Of a stretch of DNA of 18,589 nt, positions 1 to 6,299 are shown in pieces. The position numbers and the translations under genes are program-made. The stretch's first letter is position 1; each line of letters starts with the position of its first letter. A model generated the notes under the pieces. That model saw nothing but the letters and a program-made list of their open reading frames with translations. It did not search any database and was not told the origin of the DNA. Location of the stretch: NCBI GenBank assembly GCA_029558435.1, contig JAKQEZ010000398.1, forward strand, positions 1 through 18,589, in the 5' to 3' direction. This DNA comes from Bacteroidota bacterium (lineage in GTDB: Bacteria; Bacteroidota; Bacteroidia; Flavobacteriales; Crocinitomicaceae).

Positions 1-407
1 AAGCTGAAATTATTAAAGAAGCGCATCGTGTATTAAAAAAAGGAGGGCTGTATGCGATTCATGAATTGGGATTAACCCCCAATAATTTAAGTGAAGATAA
101 AAAAGCTGAAATACAAAAAGATTTAGCGATGGCAATACGTGTAAATGCACGTCCACTAACCGAATCGGAATGGACAACATTGTTAGAAAACGAAGGGTTT
201 AGAGTTAAAAAAGTGGAGCAAAATTCAATGAGTTTGTTAGAAACTTCACGTATATTTCAAGATGAAGGATTTTTTAGAGCTTTAAAAATTTACTTTAACA
301 TCTTCCGATATAAAAAAGCTAGAAAAAGAATTACGGAAATGAGCAATACATTCAAAAAATACAAAAACAACATGAATGCAATTGCAATTATCGCAGAAAA
401 AATTTAA
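1..407 (+). CDS. Class I SAM-dependent methyltransferase, C-terminal part (5' end outside window)
   Basis: The reading frame is open from base 3 at the left edge, so the gene begins outside the window; a TTG at 66 is internal, not a start. The first visible residues, AEIIKEAHRVLKKGG, match the conserved segment of Methyltransf_11-type class I methyltransferases in which a helix leads into a 'hRvLkpGG' turn and a beta strand. The rest (about 125 visible residues) would be the end of the Rossmann-like fold plus a basic helical tail rich in Lys and Arg. The SAM-binding GxGxG motif is not visible and must lie upstream. The substrate cannot be told. The stop is only 14 bp before ric, which suggests co-transcription, so a link to stress or redox response is possible but is inference. 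Confidence 0.75.
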   Translation, partial: AEIIKEAHRVLKKGGLYAIHELGLTPNNLSEDKKAEIQKDLAMAIRVNARPLTESEWTTLLENEGFRVKKVEQNSMSLLETSRIFQDEGFFRALKIYFNIFRYKKARKRITEMSNTFKKYKNNMNAIAIIAEKI

Positions 408-421
408 TTAAATAAATAGTT

Positions 422-1141
422 ATGAGTATCACAGAGAAAAACAATGTTGGAGAATTAGTGGCGCAAGATTACCGTGCTGCAGCTGTATTTAGTAAGTATG
501 GTATTGATTTTTGTTGCAATGGAAACAGAAGCATTGATGAAGCATGTCAACAAGGAAATATTGATGCAAGTAAAGTAGTTTACGATTTAAACGAAGCAAC
601 TGCAACGCAAAGCACTGGTTCCATCGATTATTCTTCTTGGCCATTGGATTTATTGGCTGATTATGTGGAGAAAAAACACCATCGTTATGTTGAAGCCAAA
701 ACAGGAGAAATTATTCCGTATTTGAGTAAAATTGCACGTGTTCACGGAGATCGTCACCCAGAATTGAGAGAAGTAGAAGAATTGTTCAATCAATCTGCTG
801 GTGAGTTGGCACAACACATGAAAAAAGAAGAATTGATTTTATTTCCATTCATTCGCAAAATGGTGAAAGCAAAAGATAGCAATCAACCTTTACAAGCATC
901 TTCTTTTGGAACAGTTGAAAACCCAATTGATGCAATGAAACACGATCACAATGCAGAAGGCGAACGCTTTAGAAGAATTGCAGAATTGACAAACAATTAT
1001 GAAGTTCCAGAAGATGGTTGTACTACATACCGTGTAACTTTATCAATGCTTAAAGAGTTTGAAGCAGATTTGCATTTACACATACATTTAGAGAATAACA
1101 TTTTGTTTCCCAAAGCAATAGAGTTAGAAAAACAATTTTAA
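422..1141 (+). CDS. ric: Iron-sulfur cluster repair di-iron protein Ric (ScdA/YtfE/DnrN family)
   Basis: Cytoplasmic protein of the Ric family, which helps restore iron-sulfur clusters damaged by nitric oxide or oxidative stress. The 239-aa length is slightly above the roughly 220-aa family norm. Residues about 8-45 form the ScdA_N domain (VGELVAQDYRAAAVFSKYGI) with the conserved Cys pair at 31-32. The rest is a hemerythrin-like four-helix bundle. Candidate di-iron ligands by comparison with E. coli YtfE are His87, His132 and Glu136 (HxxxE), His176 (MKHDHNAEG), and His220 and Glu224 (HIHLE), so the site looks intact. The ATG at 422 gives a complete N-terminal domain. The gene sits 14 bp after the methyltransferase gene and is followed by a hairpin terminator at 1151-1188, then by a second hemerythrin-like gene. 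In other bacteria the family is often induced by NO-sensing regulators; no operator for one was recognised here. Confidence 0.93.
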   Translation: MSITEKNNVGELVAQDYRAAAVFSKYGIDFCCNGNRSIDEACQQGNIDASKVVYDLNEATATQSTGSIDYSSWPLDLLADYVEKKHHRYVEAKTGEIIPYLSKIARVHGDRHPELREVEELFNQSAGELAQHMKKEELILFPFIRKMVKAKDSNQPLQASSFGTVENPIDAMKHDHNAEGERFRRIAELTNNYEVPEDGCTTYRVTLSMLKEFEADLHLHIHLENNILFPKAIELEKQF

Positions 1142-1150
1142 TTTTTGATT

Positions 1151-1188
1151 AAATAAGTGGGATTGTTTAACTTTCTCACTTATTTTTG
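1151..1188 (+). terminator. Probable intrinsic terminator after ric, overlapping a promoter -7 motif
   Basis: Bases 1151-1162 (aaataagtggga) pair with 1174-1185 (tttctcacttattt region), giving a 12-bp stem with one G-U pair and an 11-base loop. The 3' arm runs into a T stretch ending at 1187. The stem is AT-rich, so it is weaker than a textbook terminator. It lies 10 bp past the ric stop. The same T stretch forms TATTTTTG (1181-1188), which matches the Bacteroidetes -7 motif. Confidence 0.55.
1162..1188 (+). promoter_or_regulatory. Candidate Bacteroidetes-type promoter for the hemerythrin-like gene
   Basis: TATTTTTG at 1181-1188 fits the -7 consensus TAnnTTTG exactly. The best -33 match is aTTG at 1162-1165, only 15 bases upstream, which is shorter than the usual 19-23, so the match is imperfect. 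Transcription would start near 1195, leaving a leader of about 50 bases before the ATG at 1246. Confidence 0.4.
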
Positions 1189-1245
1189 CAAACCATTAAT
1201 CTTCTTTGCTTCAACTCATACTGGGACAATTAAAATTTTAAAATT

Positions 1246-1719
1246 ATGGCGTTTGAAATTTCTAAAGATCAAAGTATTTTACAGTTTATCAGTAAGGACC
1301 ACCATTTAGGACGTTCTTTAAGTTGGAACATTCAACAAGGAATAAAACTAAATGCTCCAATTGATGAAATGTGGAAATATGTTGATTGGTTTTGGCACAA
1401 TAATTTAAAAAATCATTTTGAGTTAGAAGAAAAAAAATTGTTTGCCCTTTTAGATGCTGATAATCAATTTTTAAAGAAAGCACAAACACAGCACAGAAGA
1501 ATCAAGCGTTTATTTGAAAAATGTCCAAAAGATATCAAAACGTTAAATTCTATCGAAGAAGATTTGAACCGTTTAATTCGTTTTGAAGAAACTGTTTTGT
1601 TTTCAGAAATTTTAACAATGGTAACGGCAGAACAATTAATTGAAATTGCCAACTCCTACCCTAATCAACCAATAAAAGAATGGGAAGGAAAGCAATTTTG
1701 GTCAGCAAAACACAATTAA
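1246..1719 (+). CDS. Small hemerythrin-like (HHE) protein with a substituted ligand position
   Basis: A 157-aa soluble protein with the layout of stand-alone hemerythrin HHE-domain proteins, predicted to fold as a four-helix bundle that can hold a di-iron centre. Visible landmarks are the DHH motif at 18-20, HFELEE at 57-62 (HxxxE), QHRRI at 82-86, and IRFEETVLF at 111-119. In the family the last motif usually reads HIRFEE, with a His-xxx-Glu ligand pair; here the His position (110) is Leu, encoded by TTA at 1573-1575. Metal binding may therefore be altered, or the protein may have moved from iron binding to another role. The gene follows ric after 104 bp that contain a terminator and a promoter candidate, so it may be expressed separately. 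Oxygen or NO sensing, or iron storage, are possible roles by family resemblance; none can be assigned from sequence. No signal peptide or membrane segment is seen. Confidence 0.8.
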   Translation: MAFEISKDQSILQFISKDHHLGRSLSWNIQQGIKLNAPIDEMWKYVDWFWHNNLKNHFELEEKKLFALLDADNQFLKKAQTQHRRIKRLFEKCPKDIKTLNSIEEDLNRLIRFEETVLFSEILTMVTAEQLIEIANSYPNQPIKEWEGKQFWSAKHN

Positions 1720-1752
1720 CTACTATTTTTTGAAACCTTTTCTTTAAAGTAT

Positions 1753-1781
1753 CGTTAATAGAAGTGGATCAATTATTAACG
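1753..1781. repeat. Inverted repeat cgttaata / tattaacg
   Basis: The perfect 8-bp arms at 1753-1760 and 1774-1781 enclose 13 bases. They lie between the hemerythrin-like stop and the terminator at 1805. This could be an RNA hairpin in the 3' untranslated region or a protein-binding palindrome. No function can be assigned. Confidence 0.4.
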
Positions 1782-1804
1782 TCTACAGGTTAATGATAAA
1801 AATT

Positions 1805-1830
1805 AGGCTCGGTACTTCCGAGCCTTTTTT
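1805..1830. terminator. Bidirectional intrinsic terminator between convergent genes
   Basis: aggctcgg (1805-1812) and ccgagcct (1818-1825) form a perfect 8-bp GC-rich stem around the loop tactt, followed by TTTTT (1826-1830) on the plus strand. On the minus strand the same stem is followed by TAATTTTTAT. It therefore serves both the plus-strand hemerythrin-like gene and the minus-strand carBA unit, whose last stop lies 12 bp to its right. Confidence 0.93.
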
Positions 1831-1841
1831 ATTGTATGAAT

Positions 1842-2942
1842 TTATTTTGCTGCCTTAATGTTTTCAATAAATTGATCAAACAAATATCTTGAATCGTGTG
1901 GACCAGCTGATGCTTCTGGATGGTATTGCACAGAAAATACTGGTTTACCTTTAATCTCCATTCCAGCTACAGTATTATCGTTCAAGTGGATGTGCGTTAA
2001 CTCTACATTTGGATTAGCATCAATACTTTCTTTAGAAACTACAAACCCATGATTTTGTGATGTAATCTCGCATTTTCCTGTTTTCAAATTCAAAATTGGG
2101 TGGTTAATTCCACGATGACCGTTAAACATTTTTTCTGTTTTCAAGCCCAATGACAAGCCCAACAATTGGTGTCCTAAACAAATTCCAAAAACTGGTTTTC
2201 CGGCATTGGATATTTCTTTTACCAATTGAATAGAATCAGCCATTACACCTGGATCGCCTGGTCCATTTGACAACATATAACCATCTGGTTGAAAGCTATC
2301 CAATTCTGCTAATGTTGTATGCATAGGAAACACCTTAACGTGTGCTCCACGCTCAACCAAGCAACGAACAATGTTTTTCTTAATTCCAAAATCAACTACA
2401 GAAATTTTGCAAATTGGATTTTCTGGTTTTACTTCATAGGCTTCTTTTGTGCAAACTTTTGAAGACAATTCCAACCCACTCATTGAAGGAACTTGAGCCA
2501 ATTGTGCTTTCAAATCTTCAATCGATGTGTAGTCGGATGAAATAATGGCATTCATGGCACCTTTACTGCGAATATGACGCACCAATGCTCTTGTATCCAC
2601 ATCCGAAATTCCAACTTTTTCATTTTGCTGCATCAAGTTTTCCATTGATCCACTTGCAGATGCGCGTGAAAACGTTTCAGAAAACTTTTTGGTTACAAGT
2701 CCAGCAATCATCATTGCATCAGACTCCACCTCTTCATCGTGCACACCATAATTCCCAATATGTGAAGTTGTCATTACCAAAATTTGCCCATAATAGGAAG
2801 GGTCGGTAAATACTTCTTGATAACCTGTCATACCTGTATTGAAAGCAATCTCACCGGTTGTAGTGCCAATTTTCCCAATGGCTTTACCATGAAATATTGT
2901 TCCGTCTTCAAGTATTAAAACTGCTGGTGTATCGTTTTTCAT
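1842..2942 (-). CDS. carA: Carbamoyl phosphate synthetase small (glutaminase) subunit
   Basis: CarA hydrolyses glutamine and passes ammonia through a tunnel to CarB, which makes carbamoyl phosphate for pyrimidine and arginine synthesis. The 366-aa length is normal. The N-terminal CPSase_sm_chain domain covers about residues 5-135 (LEDGTIFHG, FNTGMTGYQEVFTDPSY). The class I glutamine amidotransferase domain covers about 178-363, with the nucleophile Cys255 in GICLGHQ and the catalytic His341 and Glu343 in HPEASAGP; SNGPGDP lies at 225-231. All catalytic residues are present. The gene lies 44 bp downstream of carB with no promoter motif or terminator between them, so the two are probably one transcript in the order carB-carA, the reverse of the common carAB order. 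The bidirectional terminator at 1805-1830 ends the unit. Confidence 0.97.
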   Translation of the reverse strand: MKNDTPAVLILEDGTIFHGKAIGKIGTTTGEIAFNTGMTGYQEVFTDPSYYGQILVMTTSHIGNYGVHDEEVESDAMMIAGLVTKKFSETFSRASASGSMENLMQQNEKVGISDVDTRALVRHIRSKGAMNAIISSDYTSIEDLKAQLAQVPSMSGLELSSKVCTKEAYEVKPENPICKISVVDFGIKKNIVRCLVERGAHVKVFPMHTTLAELDSFQPDGYMLSNGPGDPGVMADSIQLVKEISNAGKPVFGICLGHQLLGLSLGLKTEKMFNGHRGINHPILNLKTGKCEITSQNHGFVVSKESIDANPNVELTHIHLNDNTVAGMEIKGKPVFSVQYHPEASAGPHDSRYLFDQFIENIKAAK

Positions 2943-2986
2943 TTCTTTTATTTTATTAGGAGTAATTTGCTCAAATTATCTATTAA

Positions 2987-5803
2987 TTACTTCGATAAAT
3001 GCATGTTTCTTTCCGCATAAATCTTCATAAAGAATGGGTCTCTTAAGTCTTTTATGAATCGAATTCCTTCTCCGGTTGATTTCATTTCTGGACCTAATTC
3101 TTTTTTCACATCTGGGAATTTTTCATAAGAGAAAACTGGAATTTTAATTGCATACCCTTCTTTTTTAGGATTGAAATTAAAATCTTTCACTTTTTTCTCT
3201 CCCAACATCACTTTTGTTGCGTAATTTACATAAGGTTCATCGTATGCTTTTGCAATAAATGGAACGGTTCTCGATGCACGTGGATTGGCTTCAATCACAT
3301 ACACTTTATCGTCTTTTACTGCATATTGAATATTGATTAAACCTACTGTTTTTAATGCTTTTGCTACTTTTTTAGTAATTTCTTCAATTTGAGTCATTAC
3401 CAAATCACCTAAATTGTATGGAGGCAATACCGCATAAGAGTCACCCGAGTGAATTCCAGCTGGCTCAATGTGCTGCATGATTCCGATGATGTACACATCT
3501 TCTCCATCGCAAATAGCATCGGCCTCGCACTCAATGGCACCACCTATAAAATGATCCAACAAAATTTGGTTGGCACCCATTTCACCAATAATGTCCACAA
3601 CATGGTGCTCCAATTCTTCCTCGTTGATAACAATTTTCATTTTTTGTCCACCCAATACATAAGAAGGACGAACCAATAACGGGAATCCTAAGTCTTTTGA
3701 CAATTCCAATGCTTGTTCAGCACTTTCAACCACACCGTATTTAGGGAACAATATGTTGTTTTCTTCCAATAATTTAGAAAAACGACCTCTGTCTTCGGCT
3801 AAATCCAATGCTTCGTAGCTTGTACCAATAATTGGAATACCGTAGCGATTTAATTTTTCAGCTAATTTCAATGCTGTTTGACCACCCAATTGAACAATTA
3901 CACCCACTGGTTTTTCGTGCTGAATAATGTCATAAATATGCTCCCAGAATACTGGTTCAAAGTACAATTTATCGGCTGTATCAAAGTCGGTTGAAACGGT
4001 TTCCGGGTTACAGTTAATCATGATGGTTTCATAACCACATTCTTTAGCTGCCAACACTCCGTGAACACATGAGTAATCAAACTCTATTCCCTGTCCAATA
4101 CGGTTTGGTCCAGAACCTAAAACTACAATTTTCTTTTTATCCGAAACAACGCTTTCGTTTTCGTATTCAAACGTTGAGTAATAATAAGGTGTTTGTGCTT
4201 CAAACTCACCGGCACACGTATCCACTAATTTATAGACACGCTTGATACCAAATTCTTCACGTTTTTTATGTACTTCCGATTCCAAACAACGCAATAGATG
4301 CGCTACTTGACGATCGGCATAACCTTTTTGTTTTGCTTCAAACAACAATTCTTTTGGAATGTTTTCCAAATGATATTTTTCCATTTTACGTTCCAAATCA
4401 ATCAACTCTTCGATTTGTTTTAAGAACCACAAGTCGATTTTTGTTTTTTCTTGAATTGTTTTGAACGGAATTCCTAATTTAATGGCATCATAAATATGAA
4501 ACAAGCGGTTCCACGATGCATTTTCAAGCGAGTGCAATATTTCACGTTGATCAGTCAATTCTTTTCCATCGGCACCCAAACCATTTCTGTTGATTTCAAG
4601 TGATTGACATGCTTTTTGCAACGCTTCTTGGAACGAGCGTCCAATTCCCATCACCTCACCTACTGATTTCATTTGCAATCCCAAACGACGGTCAGTTCCA
4701 GGGAATTTATTAAAGTTCCAACGCGGTATTTTAACAATTACATAATCCAACGTTGGCTCAAACATTGCCGAAGTTGTTTTCGTAATTTGGTTTTTCAATT
4801 CATCCAAACGGTATCCGATTGCCAATTTTGAAGCAATTTTTGCAATTGGATAACCAGTTGCTTTTGATGCTAAGGCCGATGAACGCGATACACGTGGGTT
4901 GATTTCAATAGCAATAATTTCTTCTTTATCATCTGGGCTAACAGCAAACTGCACGTTACAACCACCTGCAAAATTCCCGATTGAACGCATCATTTTGATG
5001 GCCATATCACGCATTTTTTGGAAAGTTGTATCCGACAATGTCATGGCAGGAGCTACTGTAATTGAATCTCCAGTGTGAATTCCCATTGGGTCAAAATTCT
5101 CAATCGAACAAACAATAACAACGTTATCATTGGCATCGCGCAATAATTCCAACTCAAATTCTTTCCATCCCATCATTGCTTTGTCAATCATCACTTCGTG
5201 GATAGGTGATAATTGCAACCCTCTTTCTAGTAAACTATCAAATTCTTTTGAATCATATACAATAGAAGCTCCAGCCCCTCCTAAGGTATAAGAAGCACGA
5301 ATACACAATGGAAAACCAAATTCTTGTGCAATTTCTTTTCCTTCTAAGAACGATTTTGCTGTTTTTTGAGGCGCCATTGGAACTCCAATTTTACCCATCA
5401 ACTCACGAAATTGCTCACGATCTTCGGTAATGGCAATGGCAGTGGTATCCACACCAATCATACGCACACCATATTCTTCCCAAATACCCATTTCCTCGCA
5501 TTTCATAGCAAGGTTCAACCCTGTTTGACCTCCCATGGTTGGCAACACAGCATCAATTTTGTGGTTTTTTAGAATTTCAATAATGGATTCAGGTTCAAGA
5601 GGTTGTAAGTAAACATTATCCGCTACAACTTTATCAGTCATGATAGTTGCTGGATTGGAATTAATTAATGTAACTTCTATTCCTTCTTCACGAAGTGAGC
5701 GTGCTGCTTGAGATCCTGAGTAATCGAATTCGCATGCTTGCCCGATTACGATTGGTCCGCTACCTATGATTAAAACGGACTTAATAGAATTGTCTTTTGG
5801 CAT
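2987..5803 (-). CDS. carB: Carbamoyl phosphate synthetase large subunit lacking the MGS allosteric domain
   Basis: CarB makes carbamoyl phosphate from bicarbonate, two ATP and ammonia supplied by CarA. The protein has 938 aa, against about 1070 for E. coli CarB. The N-terminal carboxyphosphate half covers about 1-400 (GSGPIVIGQACEFDYSG at 14-30, the R169 region, INPRVSRSSALASKATGYP at 301-319). The oligomerisation region follows at about 401-555. The carbamoyl phosphate half runs from about 558 (GSGPNRIGQGIEFDYSC at 563-579, RPSYVLGG at 712-719, EANPRASRTVPF at 838-849). The protein stops at about 938, where E. coli CarB begins its allosteric MGS-like domain. The stop is genuine and only 44 bp precede carA, so this is not a local frameshift. 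Feedback by UMP and activation by ornithine through that domain are expected to be absent. The ATG at 5803 follows a good minus-strand promoter. Confidence 0.97.
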   Translation of the reverse strand: MPKDNSIKSVLIIGSGPIVIGQACEFDYSGSQAARSLREEGIEVTLINSNPATIMTDKVVADNVYLQPLEPESIIEILKNHKIDAVLPTMGGQTGLNLAMKCEEMGIWEEYGVRMIGVDTTAIAITEDREQFRELMGKIGVPMAPQKTAKSFLEGKEIAQEFGFPLCIRASYTLGGAGASIVYDSKEFDSLLERGLQLSPIHEVMIDKAMMGWKEFELELLRDANDNVVIVCSIENFDPMGIHTGDSITVAPAMTLSDTTFQKMRDMAIKMMRSIGNFAGGCNVQFAVSPDDKEEIIAIEINPRVSRSSALASKATGYPIAKIASKLAIGYRLDELKNQITKTTSAMFEPTLDYVIVKIPRWNFNKFPGTDRRLGLQMKSVGEVMGIGRSFQEALQKACQSLEINRNGLGADGKELTDQREILHSLENASWNRLFHIYDAIKLGIPFKTIQEKTKIDLWFLKQIEELIDLERKMEKYHLENIPKELLFEAKQKGYADRQVAHLLRCLESEVHKKREEFGIKRVYKLVDTCAGEFEAQTPYYYSTFEYENESVVSDKKKIVVLGSGPNRIGQGIEFDYSCVHGVLAAKECGYETIMINCNPETVSTDFDTADKLYFEPVFWEHIYDIIQHEKPVGVIVQLGGQTALKLAEKLNRYGIPIIGTSYEALDLAEDRGRFSKLLEENNILFPKYGVVESAEQALELSKDLGFPLLVRPSYVLGGQKMKIVINEEELEHHVVDIIGEMGANQILLDHFIGGAIECEADAICDGEDVYIIGIMQHIEPAGIHSGDSYAVLPPYNLGDLVMTQIEEITKKVAKALKTVGLINIQYAVKDDKVYVIEANPRASRTVPFIAKAYDEPYVNYATKVMLGEKKVKDFNFNPKKEGYAIKIPVFSYEKFPDVKKELGPEMKSTGEGIRFIKDLRDPFFMKIYAERNMHLSK

Positions 5804-5853
5804 TTATGTATGTGTTTCAATTTGATGTTTGATTCTTACAAACAAATTGAGCG

Positions 5854-5884
5854 CAAATTTAAGTCGAATTGGACAATTTACAAA
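5854..5884 (-). promoter_or_regulatory. Bacteroidetes-type promoter for carB-carA
   Basis: Read on the minus strand, TTTG at 5884-5881 (-33) and TAAATTTG at 5861-5854 (-7) are separated by 19 bases. Both match the consensus TTTG / TAnnTTTG exactly. Transcription should start near 5847, leaving a leader of about 43 bases before the carB ATG, with no obvious structured element. Confidence 0.75.
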
Positions 5885-6082
5885 GGAAAATCGTTGATTT
5901 TTTTTAAACATATTTTAAGTTATTTTGTTTATAACTTCTGTTTTTTAATTTTTTATACTATTCAACATAATATCATCCTTAAAAACACCATACTCAACAC
6001 AATAAAAAGTAACTCAATAAGTTATGCATGCTTAGCATCCTCTTTAGTTGCGTTAAAAAATTAACAAAAAAAAATTAAAAAA
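5885..6082. other. AT-rich part of the 496-bp divergent carB/parE intergenic region
   Basis: This is the portion between the two divergent promoters. It is strongly AT-rich and has no convincing gene: an open frame across 5810-6064 gives a low-complexity, Phe- and Ile-rich peptide with no recognisable start signal. One perfect inverted repeat is present, aagttat (5917-5923) and ataactt (5931-5937) around tttgttt. The length is notable for this compact genome, but I see no origin-like repeats, tRNA or mobile-element ends. Confidence 0.5.
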
Positions 6083-6115
6083 CTTGCATTGAATAAAATT
6101 ATATACCTATATTTG
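6083..6115 (+). promoter_or_regulatory. Bacteroidetes-type promoter for parE-parC
   Basis: CTTG at 6083-6086 (-33) and TATATTTG at 6108-6115 (-7) are 21 bases apart, close to the TTTG / TAnnTTTG consensus for the Bacteroidetes primary sigma factor. Transcription should begin near 6122. The parE ATG is at 6300, so the mRNA would carry a leader of nearly 180 bases, far longer than for the other genes in this window. Confidence 0.75.
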
Positions 6116-6121
6116 TGCTAG

Positions 6122-6299
6122 GTTTAGTTGTAAAAGGTAGGTTAGGTTAGGTTTGAAAGGGGTATTACGCAAGTATTATCCCTTTCACGTTTTATACACC
6201 TTCCTTATTCACGTTTAATTGTGAATAAATCCTCAAAATCTTTAAAAAAACACGCTAATAGATGCTTAAATTTGTTAGCTACAGACATTCAACAACAAC
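6122..6299 (+). promoter_or_regulatory. Long structured 5' leader of parE
   Basis: The leader contains three visible parts. First comes a short repeat of GGTTA units (about 6136-6154). Second is a strong hairpin, 6154-6168 pairing with 6173-6187, with 15 stacked positions (one T-T mismatch, one G-U pair) and the loop GCAA, a GNRA tetraloop. Third is a smaller hairpin, ttattcac (6205-6212) with gtgaataa (6221-6228). No clear poly-U tract follows the first hairpin, so it is not a standard terminator. The element does not match any riboswitch class I can recognise. It may be a cis-acting leader, an mRNA-stabilising 5' structure or a small RNA with its own function. Confidence 0.5.

Noticed and set aside
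1234..1245. 12-bp palindrome aattttaaaatt directly before the hemerythrin-like ATG
   Set aside because: It is made only of A and T in an AT-rich leader, where such palindromes are common by chance.
2943..2986. Split-off MGS domain or extra small gene between carB and carA
   Set aside because: The gap is only 44 bp, with no continuing frame and no promoter match.
5810..6064. Open frame of 84 codons in the carB/parE intergenic region
   Set aside because: The peptide is low-complexity and rich in Phe, Ile and Asn, as expected from AT-rich noncoding DNA. The frame covers the carB promoter and has no family resemblance.
6136..6154. GGTTA repeats as a CRISPR-like or telomere-like array
   Set aside because: Only about three short, imperfect units are present, with no spacers. 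They are noted as part of the parE leader.
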